Assembly (NCBI RefSeq): GCF_000023905.1
Contig: NC_013192.1
Location: forward strand, 620,001 to 684,000
DNA length: 64,000 bases
Reading direction: 5' to 3'
From: Leptotrichia buccalis C-1013-b
Lineage (GTDB): Bacteria; Fusobacteriota; Fusobacteriia; Fusobacteriales; Leptotrichiaceae
The stretch's first letter is position 1. The number at the start of each line of letters is the position of its first letter. The notes under the pieces were generated by a model. That model was not told the DNA's origin, did no database searches, and saw only the letters and a list, made by a program, of their open reading frames with translations. Positions 1-8,900 of the stretch are shown piece after piece. The translations under genes and the position numbers were made by a program.

Positions 1-33
1 AATTCTGTATTTGAATGCTAAATTATATTTCAT
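1..33 (-). CDS. tnpB: TnpB (IS605 OrfB family) N-terminus, cut by window edge
   Basis: On the minus strand an ATG at 33-31 opens a frame reading MKYNLAFKYRI up to the window edge. This resembles the usual start of IS605 OrfB/TnpB proteins (MKY..AFKFRIYP). A strong ribosome binding site, AGGAGGTG on the minus strand (plus 41-48), lies 7 bases upstream inside the last codons of tnpA, so the two genes would be translationally coupled. Only 11 codons are visible, so the family call rests on this short start plus its position directly after tnpA. The RuvC-like nuclease residues lie outside the window. Confidence 0.6.
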   Translation of the reverse strand, partial: MKYNLAFKYRI

Positions 34-37
34 GAAA

Positions 38-436
38 TTACACCTCCTTTTGATTTTGAATATATTTTTTAATTATCTCTAACGGTGCACCTCCAACACT
101 TACAACTAAGTAACTTCTACTCCAAAAATATTCTTTCCACAATCTTCTCCTTATTTCAGGAAATTCTTTTTTTATCAACCTGCTGGAAGCACTTTTGTAA
201 GTATTTACAAACTTAGAAAGTTCAGTATTAGGCATAGCATTAATCAACATATGAATATGATCAACATCATGTTCCCATTCTTTAAGAACAATGTTATACT
301 TCGGACATATTTTTTCAAAAATCTCTTTTAATCTATTAGAAATTTCATCATTAATGACTACTCTTCGATATTTTATACAAAAAATCATATGATAATTTAT
401 ATCAAATACTGAATGATAATTACTATTATATGACAT
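38..436 (-). CDS. tnpA: IS200/IS605 family transposase TnpA (HUH/Y1)
   Basis: A 132-residue Y1 single-strand transposase of the usual family length. The metal-binding HUH motif is visible as H60-I-H62 in DHIHML, and the C-terminal helix carries a Tyr (about Y125 in KKYIQNQ) in the position of the nucleophile that joins the cleaved DNA 5' end. The segment FWSRSYLVVSVGGAP is also typical of the family. TnpA excises and inserts its element as single-stranded DNA. The gene is intact, and tnpB follows on the same strand, so this is an IS605-type element whose right end is off the window. The element's outer end on this side is probably between 437 and 570 but I could not fix it. Confidence 0.92.
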   Translation of the reverse strand: MSYNSNYHSVFDINYHMIFCIKYRRVVINDEISNRLKEIFEKICPKYNIVLKEWEHDVDHIHMLINAMPNTELSKFVNTYKSASSRLIKKEFPEIRRRLWKEYFWSRSYLVVSVGGAPLEIIKKYIQNQKEV

Positions 437-511
437 TATTATTACCTACTTCTATATTATTTCACTGAATAAATTATATCATAAATATATCCTTTTTTCA
501 ATTTTTTTTTA

Positions 512-562
512 CAAAAAAAAAGCAATTCATCTCCCGCTTGTAGAAGCCGGAGACTTATTGCT
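512..562 (-). terminator. Hairpin terminator after the TonB-dependent receptor
   Basis: A nested inverted repeat: outer arms AGCAAT (521-526) and ATTGCT (557-562), inner arms TCTCC (530-534) and GGAGA (549-553), and GCTT/AAGC around the loop. Read on the minus strand it is followed by nine T residues (plus 512-520), so it should end the receptor transcript. Because it lies between the receptor and an IS200/IS605 element it might instead be, or also serve as, a subterminal hairpin of that element. Confidence 0.6.
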
Positions 563-584
563 ATCTTTTGTTAAAATTTATTTT

Positions 585-2675
585 TTAAAAGTTATAACTT
601 ACACCGACATAATAAGTTCTTTCAGCTTCTGGAATATAGCTGTCTCCGTTTTTGTATCTATAGTACTTTTTATTAAATACGTTTTTAATTCCCGCCTGAA
701 GTCCTAGACCTGTTTTGTGAGTATAGTTCATTCCTAAATCTGTTGTAGAATAAGCCTTAATTTTTTCGTATTTTTCATCTACTGAATCAGAGAAGTAATT
801 TAAGTCTGCTGTTATATTCAGTCCTTTTACAACTTCATAGTTAGCTCCCAAAGTTGCTTTAATTCTTGATACATACGGTATTTTTTTACCTTTATCAGTT
901 CCTTTCGTTATTTTTGCATCTATGTAAGAAACTGACTCATTTATTCTAAATGGTTCTAAATATTGTTCGGCAAACAGTTCGATACCTTTTCTTTCGGTTT
1001 TGGGTAAATTTCTGTGTGTCCAGTGAATACCGTGACCTATCATATTTCTAAGAATTTCATCATCTTTTTTTGTATAAAAACCTGTAATACTTACAAATGA
1101 TGGACCAAGTATATCTTTTACACCAATTTCATAAGTATCGTATTTTTCAGATTTTAAATTGTTTAGAATATATCCTGTAGTAGGAGTTTTGTCTACCATT
1201 TCAGCTGGAGATGGAGATCTGTAACCTCTTTCATATTTTGCATAAACATTTCCAGTATCCGAATATTTAAAGTTCAATCCTGCTTCATAGGCATTGTTGT
1301 TCTTTTTGGATTTATTATTGACAGAATTTGTCCCGTCTGTTCTGTAAATATCATAATCAGCATGTTCGTATCTATAGCCTAAGATTCCATCCAGTTTATC
1401 TGTGAACGAATGTTTATTCTGGATAAAGACTGAATGTGTGTCTTTTTCCATATCAATATCAACATTGGAAGTTGAGAATAGTTTTTGACTCCACATATAT
1501 AGTCCGCCATAAGCATTTCTGGAAGATTTATTTTTTATATATTCATATCCGAAAATAATATCGCCAGAGCCATAATTATATTTTCCCTTTAAATCAATTC
1601 CATTTTTTGTATCTTTAAATCCTCCTTTTGTTATGTGATTTACTTGTCCTGCTGAAAAATTTGGCATATTCCCTCCAGGTCTAGAACTGCCACCAGGATT
1701 AGGTCGAGAATTACCAGGTCGCATTCCTGAAAGATTTGCTTTTTCTGCTGGAATGCTTTGTTCGTATTTTCTAACAGTTTTTTGATTGTATCCCAAAAGT
1801 GAGAAGGCAAGATTGTCAGTTGGCTTAATTTCGTAATTTAAGCTAAATTCAGTCCTTTTTAAATTGGAATCAGTCAAAGTATCCCCGTCTTGTCGTCTAT
1901 CTCTATCCATTTGGACTTTTTTAATTCCATCGGATTCCTTCGTATCTTCATCATATCTTGTCGCCTTAAAGCTCAAAGTTTGATTATCTGTGATATCATA
2001 TGTAAATCCACCTCTTAAGTTTTTCCCATTTTTTTTATCTCTATATCTGTAACCTTTCCCGTCAATACCTTCATACCCTAAATTCAATAAAAATTTATCA
2101 GCAAATTTAACGCTTGTTCCAATACCGTATTTGTTCGTATCAAATGAACTGTTCTGATAGTAGATTTTACTTTTCATAAACTCATCTTGAGTTTTCTTCG
2201 TAATTATGTTAATTACTCCACCAGTAGTCCCTCCACCGTAAAGTACAGTTCCTCCACCATTGACAATTTCTATTTTTTCAATATCTTCTACTGCGATAGA
2301 GTTTAGCGGCAAAATTGCATGTGAAGTGTCCAGTATGTTCAAAGGAGTGCCATCCACAAGAATTTTTACATTTTTTGTAGCTCCCTGCTCCCCTTGACCT
2401 CTTACATCTGCAATGTATCCAAATCCATTATTTACAAAATTTATGCCTGGCGTATGTTTTAGTACTTCTTCTACAGTATTGTACCCTTTATCGTGAATAT
2501 CCTGATAAGTTACGACAGTTGTGTTTTTGATTTGTCCACTTTTTTGTATATCATCATTTTTGATGCCTGTTACTACAGTTTCTTCCAACATTATATCAAA
2601 TGTATCATTTTTCTCTTCTCCAAATGCCATTAGTGAAGCGGCAATTAAACTTAAGATCATTAATTTTTTTAGCAT
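585..2675 (-). CDS. TonB-dependent outer-membrane receptor
   Basis: A 696-residue outer-membrane transporter of the ferric-siderophore/colicin-receptor type. It has a signal peptide (about 1-19), a TonB-box-like EETVVTG at 31-37, a plug domain to about residue 165 with the conserved GGGTTGGVINIITKK stretch, then a 22-strand-type barrel ending in aromatic Phe (VSYNF), the usual BAM signal. Such receptors import iron-siderophore, haem or similar ligands using TonB/ExbBD energy, none of which is encoded nearby. Residues about 315-342 form a Gly/Pro/Ser/Asn-rich insert inside the barrel region, probably an extracellular loop. It stands alone and is divergent from the nitroreductase. A 10-base palindrome upstream may be an operator. 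The substrate cannot be named from sequence. Confidence 0.9.
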   Translation of the reverse strand: MLKKLMILSLIAASLMAFGEEKNDTFDIMLEETVVTGIKNDDIQKSGQIKNTTVVTYQDIHDKGYNTVEEVLKHTPGINFVNNGFGYIADVRGQGEQGATKNVKILVDGTPLNILDTSHAILPLNSIAVEDIEKIEIVNGGGTVLYGGGTTGGVINIITKKTQDEFMKSKIYYQNSSFDTNKYGIGTSVKFADKFLLNLGYEGIDGKGYRYRDKKNGKNLRGGFTYDITDNQTLSFKATRYDEDTKESDGIKKVQMDRDRRQDGDTLTDSNLKRTEFSLNYEIKPTDNLAFSLLGYNQKTVRKYEQSIPAEKANLSGMRPGNSRPNPGGSSRPGGNMPNFSAGQVNHITKGGFKDTKNGIDLKGKYNYGSGDIIFGYEYIKNKSSRNAYGGLYMWSQKLFSTSNVDIDMEKDTHSVFIQNKHSFTDKLDGILGYRYEHADYDIYRTDGTNSVNNKSKKNNNAYEAGLNFKYSDTGNVYAKYERGYRSPSPAEMVDKTPTTGYILNNLKSEKYDTYEIGVKDILGPSFVSITGFYTKKDDEILRNMIGHGIHWTHRNLPKTERKGIELFAEQYLEPFRINESVSYIDAKITKGTDKGKKIPYVSRIKATLGANYEVVKGLNITADLNYFSDSVDEKYEKIKAYSTTDLGMNYTHKTGLGLQAGIKNVFNKKYYRYKNGDSYIPEAERTYYVGVSYNF

Positions 2676-2713
2676 ATTTTTCTCCTTATGTCTGTAATCT
2701 TATAATTTATTTA

Positions 2714-2723
2714 TTGTATACAA
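2714..2723. promoter_or_regulatory. Palindrome TTGTATACAA upstream of the receptor gene
   Basis: A perfect 10-base palindrome 39 bases upstream of the receptor start, in the region where its minus-strand promoter should lie (minus-strand CTTGTATAAT and TATACAAT are candidate hexamers). It could be an operator, for example for a metal-responsive repressor, but it does not match a full Fur box and I infer only position and symmetry. Confidence 0.3.
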
Positions 2724-2795
2724 ATATTTTGATTATACAAGTATATTACTATAAAATATTATGTGTGTCAATATTTTTTGAAAAAAGATGACAGT

Positions 2796-2824
2796 TTGAC
2801 AATAAAAATATAATGTGATAACAT
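2796..2824 (+). promoter_or_regulatory. Promoter of the nitroreductase operon
   Basis: TTGACA (2796-2801), a 17-base spacer and TAACAT (2819-2824) with an extended -10 TGA just before it. It lies 36 bases upstream of the nitroreductase ATG, with GGAG at about 2848-2851. Confidence 0.65.
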
Positions 2825-2859
2825 TTAGTTGAATAAACTGGAAAATAGGAGAGTTTAAA

Positions 2860-3618
2860 ATGAATGAAACAATAAAACAATTGCAAGATAGACGTTCTGT
2901 AAGAGAATTTACTGGAGAAAATATAAAAGAGAAAGATTTACAGGCTATACTTTATACAGCGCAAAGAGCTGCAAATTCAGTTAATGGACAGCAAACTTCA
3001 TTAATTGTAATTAGAGATAAGCAAAAACTGGAAAAAATTGCTGAATTATGTGGTGGACAGAAGCATATTGCAGAAGCAAGCGTTTTTGTATTTGTAGTAA
3101 TGGATTTTTATCGTGGAGTGTATGCTGCGGAATCTGTTGGAAAAAGAAACATCGGACCGCTATCTGCTGATGGAATACTAGTTGGAGCTATAGATGCGGG
3201 AATTGTGGTAAATGCACTGCAAACAGCCGCTATTGCACTTGGTTATGGAACTACTGTAATTGGGGCGATTAGAAAAAATTCAAAAGAAATTATAAAAATG
3301 CTGGGATTACCAAAATATGTTTTTCCATTAATTGGAAGCACGATTGGAGTGCCTGCAGAAAGACCGCTAACAAGAGTAAAACCAAGAGTTCCACTAGACA
3401 CGTTTGCATTTGAAGATAAATATGATGCGGAAAAGGTTAAGGAAGGTGTAGAATTTCACGAAAAGGATATAAACAAATGGCGCAAAGAAAATGGAACGCC
3501 GCAACTTCCTTCATACAAGGAAATGATTGTAAGAATTTATGAAAATTTCTACAATGAATCGAAAAAAGAATTAGAAGAGCAAGGATTTAAATTTGCTGAT
3601 AAATTGGAAGAAGAATAG
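2860..3618 (+). CDS. NADPH-dependent nitroreductase (NfsA/FRP-like)
   Basis: A 252-residue FMN-binding oxidoreductase. The N-terminal RRSVREF (11-17) is the phosphate-gripping FMN motif of the nitroreductase family, and the length with the C-terminal extension (about 180-252) fits the NfsA/flavin reductase P subgroup rather than the shorter NfsB type. Members reduce nitroaromatics, quinones or flavins with NAD(P)H; they are cytoplasmic homodimers. It is the first gene of a three-gene unit: the next frame starts 11 bases downstream and the third overlaps the second. The physiological substrate is not evident. Confidence 0.88.
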   Translation: MNETIKQLQDRRSVREFTGENIKEKDLQAILYTAQRAANSVNGQQTSLIVIRDKQKLEKIAELCGGQKHIAEASVFVFVVMDFYRGVYAAESVGKRNIGPLSADGILVGAIDAGIVVNALQTAAIALGYGTTVIGAIRKNSKEIIKMLGLPKYVFPLIGSTIGVPAERPLTRVKPRVPLDTFAFEDKYDAEKVKEGVEFHEKDINKWRKENGTPQLPSYKEMIVRIYENFYNESKKELEEQGFKFADKLEEE

Positions 3619-3629
3619 AAAGAAGAGTT

Positions 3630-4247
3630 ATGAATTTTTTAGCACATTCATTGATTTCACTTGAAATTGATGAAAAAGAAAATAAAAAAACATTATATGC
3701 AAATTTTGCTGGAGATTTTTATAAGGGATTAGTGGAAACAATTGAACTTCCAGATGAATTAAAAGAAGGGGTTGTTCTACATAGAATAATTGATAAGATT
3801 TCTGACAGGAATGAAAATTTTTTGAATGAATTGCTGACGGAAAAATTTGGAATTTTTAAGGGAATTGTGTCGGATATGTATATTGATCACTTTTTATCTA
3901 AAAATTTTGATAGTTTATTCAATGATAATCTTAATAATATTGAAAACAAAATATTGTATAATATAAAAATTAATGAAAAATTTTTCCCCGACAACTTCAA
4001 AAGAACTTTCCAATGGCTCAAATCTGGAAAAGTAATGTCAAGTTATCAAAATATCAATTTTTTGGAAAGAGCATTTTATGGAATTTCTCAAAGAGTTAGA
4101 AAAGGAGAAATCTTAAAATCAGCCATAATAGAATTACAAAAAAATTATAATCTTTTTGAAGAAAAAGCAATAAAAGAATTTTTCTACGTAAAATCAGAAA
4201 GTATAAAAGTGTTTAATAAAAATAGGAGGATAAAGAAAAAATGTTAA
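3630..4247 (+). CDS. acpH: Acyl carrier protein phosphodiesterase-like protein (DUF479)
   Basis: 205 residues beginning MNFLAHS, the hallmark start of the ACP hydrodrolase/phosphodiesterase family, with NFAGDFYKG at 25-33, HRIID at 51-55 and SDMYIDHFLS at 81-90. These supply the His/Asp residues of the metal-dependent HD-like fold that removes the 4'-phosphopantetheine arm from acyl carrier protein. The symbol is assigned by family resemblance; many members outside gamma-proteobacteria are untested. It lies 11 bases after the nitroreductase and its last 7 bases overlap the next gene, so the three are probably co-transcribed. The ribosome binding site (AGAAGAG) is weak. Confidence 0.72.
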   Translation: MNFLAHSLISLEIDEKENKKTLYANFAGDFYKGLVETIELPDELKEGVVLHRIIDKISDRNENFLNELLTEKFGIFKGIVSDMYIDHFLSKNFDSLFNDNLNNIENKILYNIKINEKFFPDNFKRTFQWLKSGKVMSSYQNINFLERAFYGISQRVRKGEILKSAIIELQKNYNLFEEKAIKEFFYVKSESIKVFNKNRRIKKKC

Positions 4248-4816
4248 AATTAAAAAGAATGTTAATAAGTCTGTTGGTCTTAGGAAATATGGTTGCGGTG
4301 TCTGGAGTTGCTAATGCGGCACCAGCTAAAAAGGAAACAGAGCAAGTGAAAACATATGATTCATTGAAAACTGCAGCATCAGATTATGCAAAGGCGTTAC
4401 AGGAAATCTCAAATTACGGCTCAAGAGAGATGCTAAAATCGATAAACCCTGATGTTGACGTGTATATTTCAAAGGTAAATAATCCCACATTGAAAAAGCA
4501 ATGGGAAGATACAAATACAATGCTTCTGGAACAGTTTGAAGTGTCAGTTTATAAAGTAGATGAAAAAGGTGACAAAGGTGAAGTTGTGTTTCTTATAAAA
4601 GGATATGATGAAGCTGCTTTAAATAAGTATCTAGGAGATAATACTAGCAAATACGTAACAAAAGTCGATAAAGCAAAGGGAGAAGTGGAAGTTGATATTG
4701 ACAAGTACATAAAGCTTCAATATGAATATTTGAAAAAGACAAAGAAAATAAATCTTGCTACATCGACAATTAATTTTAAAAAAGATAAGAATAACAAATG
4801 GCAAGTTGTTAAATAA
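4241..4816 (+). CDS. Secreted protein of unknown function
   Basis: 191 residues with a clear Sec signal peptide (charged MLKLKR, hydrophobic core, predicted cut at ANA-A, about residue 26) and a small mixed alpha/beta mature part of Lys-rich sequence ending in a strand-like NNKWQVVK. The layout (N-terminal helix, then strands, with the closing phrase 'K-D-x-x-x-x-W') resembles small NTF2-like/DUF4878-type periplasmic proteins; the lipoprotein at 21360-21884 has a similar plan. Function is unknown. AGGAGG lies 14 bases ahead of the ATG, and the gene overlaps the acpH-like gene, implying coupling. A terminator follows directly. Confidence 0.75.
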   Translation: MLKLKRMLISLLVLGNMVAVSGVANAAPAKKETEQVKTYDSLKTAASDYAKALQEISNYGSREMLKSINPDVDVYISKVNNPTLKKQWEDTNTMLLEQFEVSVYKVDEKGDKGEVVFLIKGYDEAALNKYLGDNTSKYVTKVDKAKGEVEVDIDKYIKLQYEYLKKTKKINLATSTINFKKDKNNKWQVVK

Positions 4817-4830
4817 AAATTAAAATAAAA

Positions 4831-4860
4831 GAAGGCTATCAAACGAGATGGTCTTTTTTT
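4831..4860 (+). terminator. Rho-independent terminator
   Basis: Arms GGCTATC (4834-4840) and GATGGTC (4847-4853) pair with two G-U wobbles, extended outward by A-T pairs, with loop AAACGA and a run of T residues. It closes the nitroreductase operon. Confidence 0.8.
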
Positions 4861-5097
4861 ATTGAAAATTTAATAAAACTAGTATAAAAATGGAATGATA
4901 ACAATATTTTTAATAAATTTATACAAATTAATTTTATTTAAAAAAATAATGTAATATTTTTTTTTATATTTAATACTTTTTAAAATTTAAAATGATTTAT
5001 TCCAGTTTCCAAAAATATTTTCTAAGTAAATATGAAACTTATAAATTAATTCTAAATTAAAAAAAATAATGAGAATTGTATTTTTTTACGAAAAAAC

Positions 5098-5126
5098 TTG
5101 ACATATTTTTGCTAATAGGGTATACT
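5098..5126 (+). promoter_or_regulatory. Consensus promoter of the giant autotransporter
   Basis: TTGACA (5098-5103), a 17-base spacer and TATACT (5121-5126). No other gene lies between this promoter and the autotransporter start at 5927, so transcription from about 5133 would give a leader of about 795 nt. Confidence 0.75.
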
Positions 5127-5132
5127 AAGGTT

Positions 5133-5926
5133 GTTTCAATAGTCTTTTAAATGAGACGGATAAATTTATAAATATTAAAGAAGGAAAAAATCTTGAAAAT
5201 AAATAAATTTTGTAAAGTTAAGCTATTTTATCCGTTATAATTTAAAAACTTGGATTATGAAAAGAATCTAATTTGAAGATTATAGGAATGTAATACAAAA
5301 AATTTGGGATAGGAAATTTCTCATATTTATAAACAATAAAACTAATTTTAAACATTATTAAAATTTAGTACATCAGGTCTAAATTAACATAATATAACGT
5401 AAATGTAAGTTTTAACTTATACGAGACCATATTATGTTGTTTTTTATATAAAGACGATAATTTCGGAACTGATATTAGTATTTATATAATGAGAATAAAG
5501 CTTTATTCTTAATAAATATGAGACAAATTTCCTGTCGGAAGCACGAAATTTATAAAATTTTGAAATTGTCTAAAGCACGAATTGAATATTGCTTTTCTGG
5601 TAAAATTAATTCGTTATCTATTTTAAATTATTGTTATGAAAAAGGTTAAATTGTTGAAATCACTATCAATCACTTATTTAAAATTTTGACAAAATCATCG
5701 AATCATAAAATAATCACTTGTGGACATTTTAAAAAATATAAATAGCGAACTTTCTGCAATTCTGTACATTCATAATTTGAAAATTATATTCTTTAAAATA
5801 ACCATAGTTTTAAATTCTTTTGTTAAGTTTAAGACTAATCTCTCGGATATCTATCTGAGTTATGATGAAACATTTTTATATTGAATAATAGTCTTTTGGC
5901 TATTATCTAATTTTAAGGAGGAAGAT
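5133..5926 (+). other. Long untranslated leader with several inverted repeats
   Basis: About 795 nt with no convincing reading frame. It holds a perfect 10-bp inverted repeat AACATAATAT/ATATTATGTT (5386-5395, 5429-5438) enclosing an inner TAAGT/ACTTA hairpin and followed by GTTTTTT, a terminator-like shape; a perfect 18-base palindrome AGAATAAAGCTTTATTCT (5492-5509); two copies of AAGCACGAA (near 5540 and 5574); CTCGGATA/TATCTGAG (5842-5849, 5852-5859); and a 9-bp stem (5885-5893/5898-5906) with a TTTT loop ending ten bases before the AAGGAGG of the autotransporter. This suggests post-transcriptional control, or a small RNA read from the same promoter and ended at about 5445. No known riboswitch consensus was recognised. 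Confidence 0.6.
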
Positions 5927-8900
5927 ATGAGTAATAACTTACGACAGATCGCTAAAGACTTACGATCGTTTGTAAAAAGATGTAAAGATGTACACTATTC
6001 TGACAGCCTATTGATTACATTCCTTGTAACAGGTCTTTTGACAACATTCGCACCTTCAATTATACGTGCTGATGTTGCTGAGGATCAACAGGAGGTATCA
6101 GCTCAGGCGTATGATACGATAACAGACCTTAGACAGTCATTCCTACGTGCTAAGAAAGAAAATCAAAAAGCCCTTAGAGGAGCAAATGCTGAATTAGCAC
6201 AATTATTAAAAGAAGGAGACCAAGTTGTAAAAAGTCCATGGGCTTCATTCCAATTTGGAACTGGATATACAAATAACGACTGGGGAACAAGTTATAAAGG
6301 TCGTGGTGGTAAAAAATTAGAATACTATTCTAGAACAAACGATCTAACTAAATATGTATTCGATGCAAGTAAACATCAATATGGGGCAACTAACTTGAAT
6401 TTACCAAGAAATCAAGAGCCTAATACATTGGCAATTACTCCTGCTAATATTCATGAACCATACAAACCTTATGATGTTACTAAGTTAGATGCAATAGCAT
6501 TGCCTACAGCACCAACATTTGAACCAAATATGCCAGCACCTAATGGTGTTACACCTTATGACTTTACTTACTATGGTACAACTGCAAGCAGAAGTGCAAG
6601 TACAGCAGTTAGTGAAGATGTAATAGCAAATAATGCTGTTAGATTTAACAACTTAAATTCAGGCTATGCAACTTATACAAGTAATACTAATGAAACTCTA
6701 TCAAGTAGCGCCGTTACAGCAAATACTAATGCTAATACACCATCTAATGGTGGAACATTCGATATTGGTACTACAAATAAGCGTCTTTATGATTCTGGTT
6801 GGTGGTGGAGCAGCAATCATGGTACAGAGTTCGCAAGTGTAACTTCAATTAATGATGGAAACTTCAACATTTATGATCGTCATACAAGCAGTGCTAGTTG
6901 GGTTGCAGGAACTTTCAATACTGACAGTAACTATTCTGGAGTTGTTGTAAATGGAGGTGGCCCTTATTCAGGATATGATGATGGAGCTTATGGTGCTGCA
7001 CCTACTAGAACTTACACTGGAAATAGTCAATCAGATTTAGAAGCAAATGCTCGATTTCATGCGCGAGTAGCATATGCAGCTGCACATCCTGAAGTACATT
7101 GGAATACAATAACGACTCTTTCAGATGCTGCTCTTGGTTTAACTTTTGGTTATACGCATCCTGACCCAGCACCACTTGATCCCACTCGTCAAGCTTATGC
7201 TGCAAAATTAAATGGTACAGAAATTTCATGGCAATCACGTGATACTGGTGTAGTAACATATTCTCCAACAGCGTGGACTACTGGACATCAATATAATCAC
7301 AAAGCTGATTCATCAATTAAAATAGCAGATGGAAATGTGTCATTGTACAAGAATAACTTTACTATTGTTGACGGAAACTCAAGAAAACGTACAGGACTTC
7401 ATGTAGCAACTGGTGGAACAGCGAGATTGACAGGATTAAATGTATTTAGTATTAGTGGTAAAAATAATAATGGTACATTGGTTGATGGTGGAACGTTAAA
7501 CACAAGTGGAACTAACACATATAAGATTACTTCAGGAAGTGAGAATAACGGTATAGAGATTGCTAGTGGAACAGTAAAAATGAGAGATACTACTAATTTT
7601 GATATTAGTGGAACTAAAAATAATAATGGAATATTGTTGACTACTGGTGATTTAGACACTGAAGGTGTAAATATGACTCTTACTGGAACTGAACACATCG
7701 GTTTCAATAACCAAGGTGGTACTTCTGCTAAGATAAAAGGCGGTACTTTAAAAATTGCTAGTGGAACTACAAAAAGTAATCTTATTTATGCAAATGCAGA
7801 CACAGAAACTAAAGAGATAACTTTTCAAGTTGGAACTACAGCTAACGGAAACAATAATGGTGTATATGTAAATGGTAGTGCCAAACTTACTGACAAAGGT
7901 TCTAATTATACTGTAAATGGTAGTGAAAATAATGGTATCTATAGTAAAACTAGTGGAGATATAAAAGTTACTGACCCTACATTTACTATAGGTGGAGATA
8001 AGAATAATGGTATATATGGAACAAGTACTGGTAATGCTAATATAACAGTTGAAAGAGCGGCACTAGGAGCTTCAAATGATTTTACAGTAACTGGAACTAA
8101 TAATAATGGTATTATAACAAATGGTACTGGTAATTTGAAAGTTAATAGAATTAGATTTGATGTTAGCGGAATAGCTAATAATGGTGACCCTGGTGCTCAA
8201 AATAATGCCATTTATATAAAAGGTGCTGCTCCAACAGAAATTGTCGGTTCGGCATTTACAATAAGCGGTAGAGATAATAATGCAGTCTTAGCAAAAGGTG
8301 CTGCAGCACTAGATATTAAAGGTGAAACTTCGTTTGATATTTCTGGTAATGAAAATAATGGAGTGTACATAGACGGTACTGCTTCAACAACAGCTTACAC
8401 AGATTATAATTCAAGTTTCACAGTAACTGGAACAAATTCCAATGCTGTTTACGCTAAAAAAGGTGCTGTGGAATTAAAAGGTACTTCTATGGACATCCAA
8501 GGATCTAATAATAATGGATTAATTGTATTTAAACAATCAGATGTAACACCTGTAAAAATAGGAAATAATGGTTCTCGAAGAGCTTCATTTACAGTATCTG
8601 GTGATGGTAATAATAATGGTATATATGCTACAAATGGTTCTACAATTGATTCGATAGACGGAGCGAACTTTACAGTTAGCGGTAATGGTATCGGATTGTT
8701 GGTAGGGGATTCTACTGGTAAGGCTAAAGTAACAACAATCAAAAATGCTACTTTTAATGTAGATAATACAGAAGCTGTAAGTGATGGTACTGGTACTGGT
8801 ATTTATCTATATCAATCAGAAGATACAGTACTTGGAGATAATGCTAGAATTGATGGTAATGGTAATGATATTTTAATTACTTTAAGAAACCGTGATCATA

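Noticed and set aside
7447-8720. Regular repeats that could suggest a CRISPR-like array
   Set aside because: The periodicity is about 81 bases with degenerate units in frame, matching protein repeats; no exact repeats or spacers exist.
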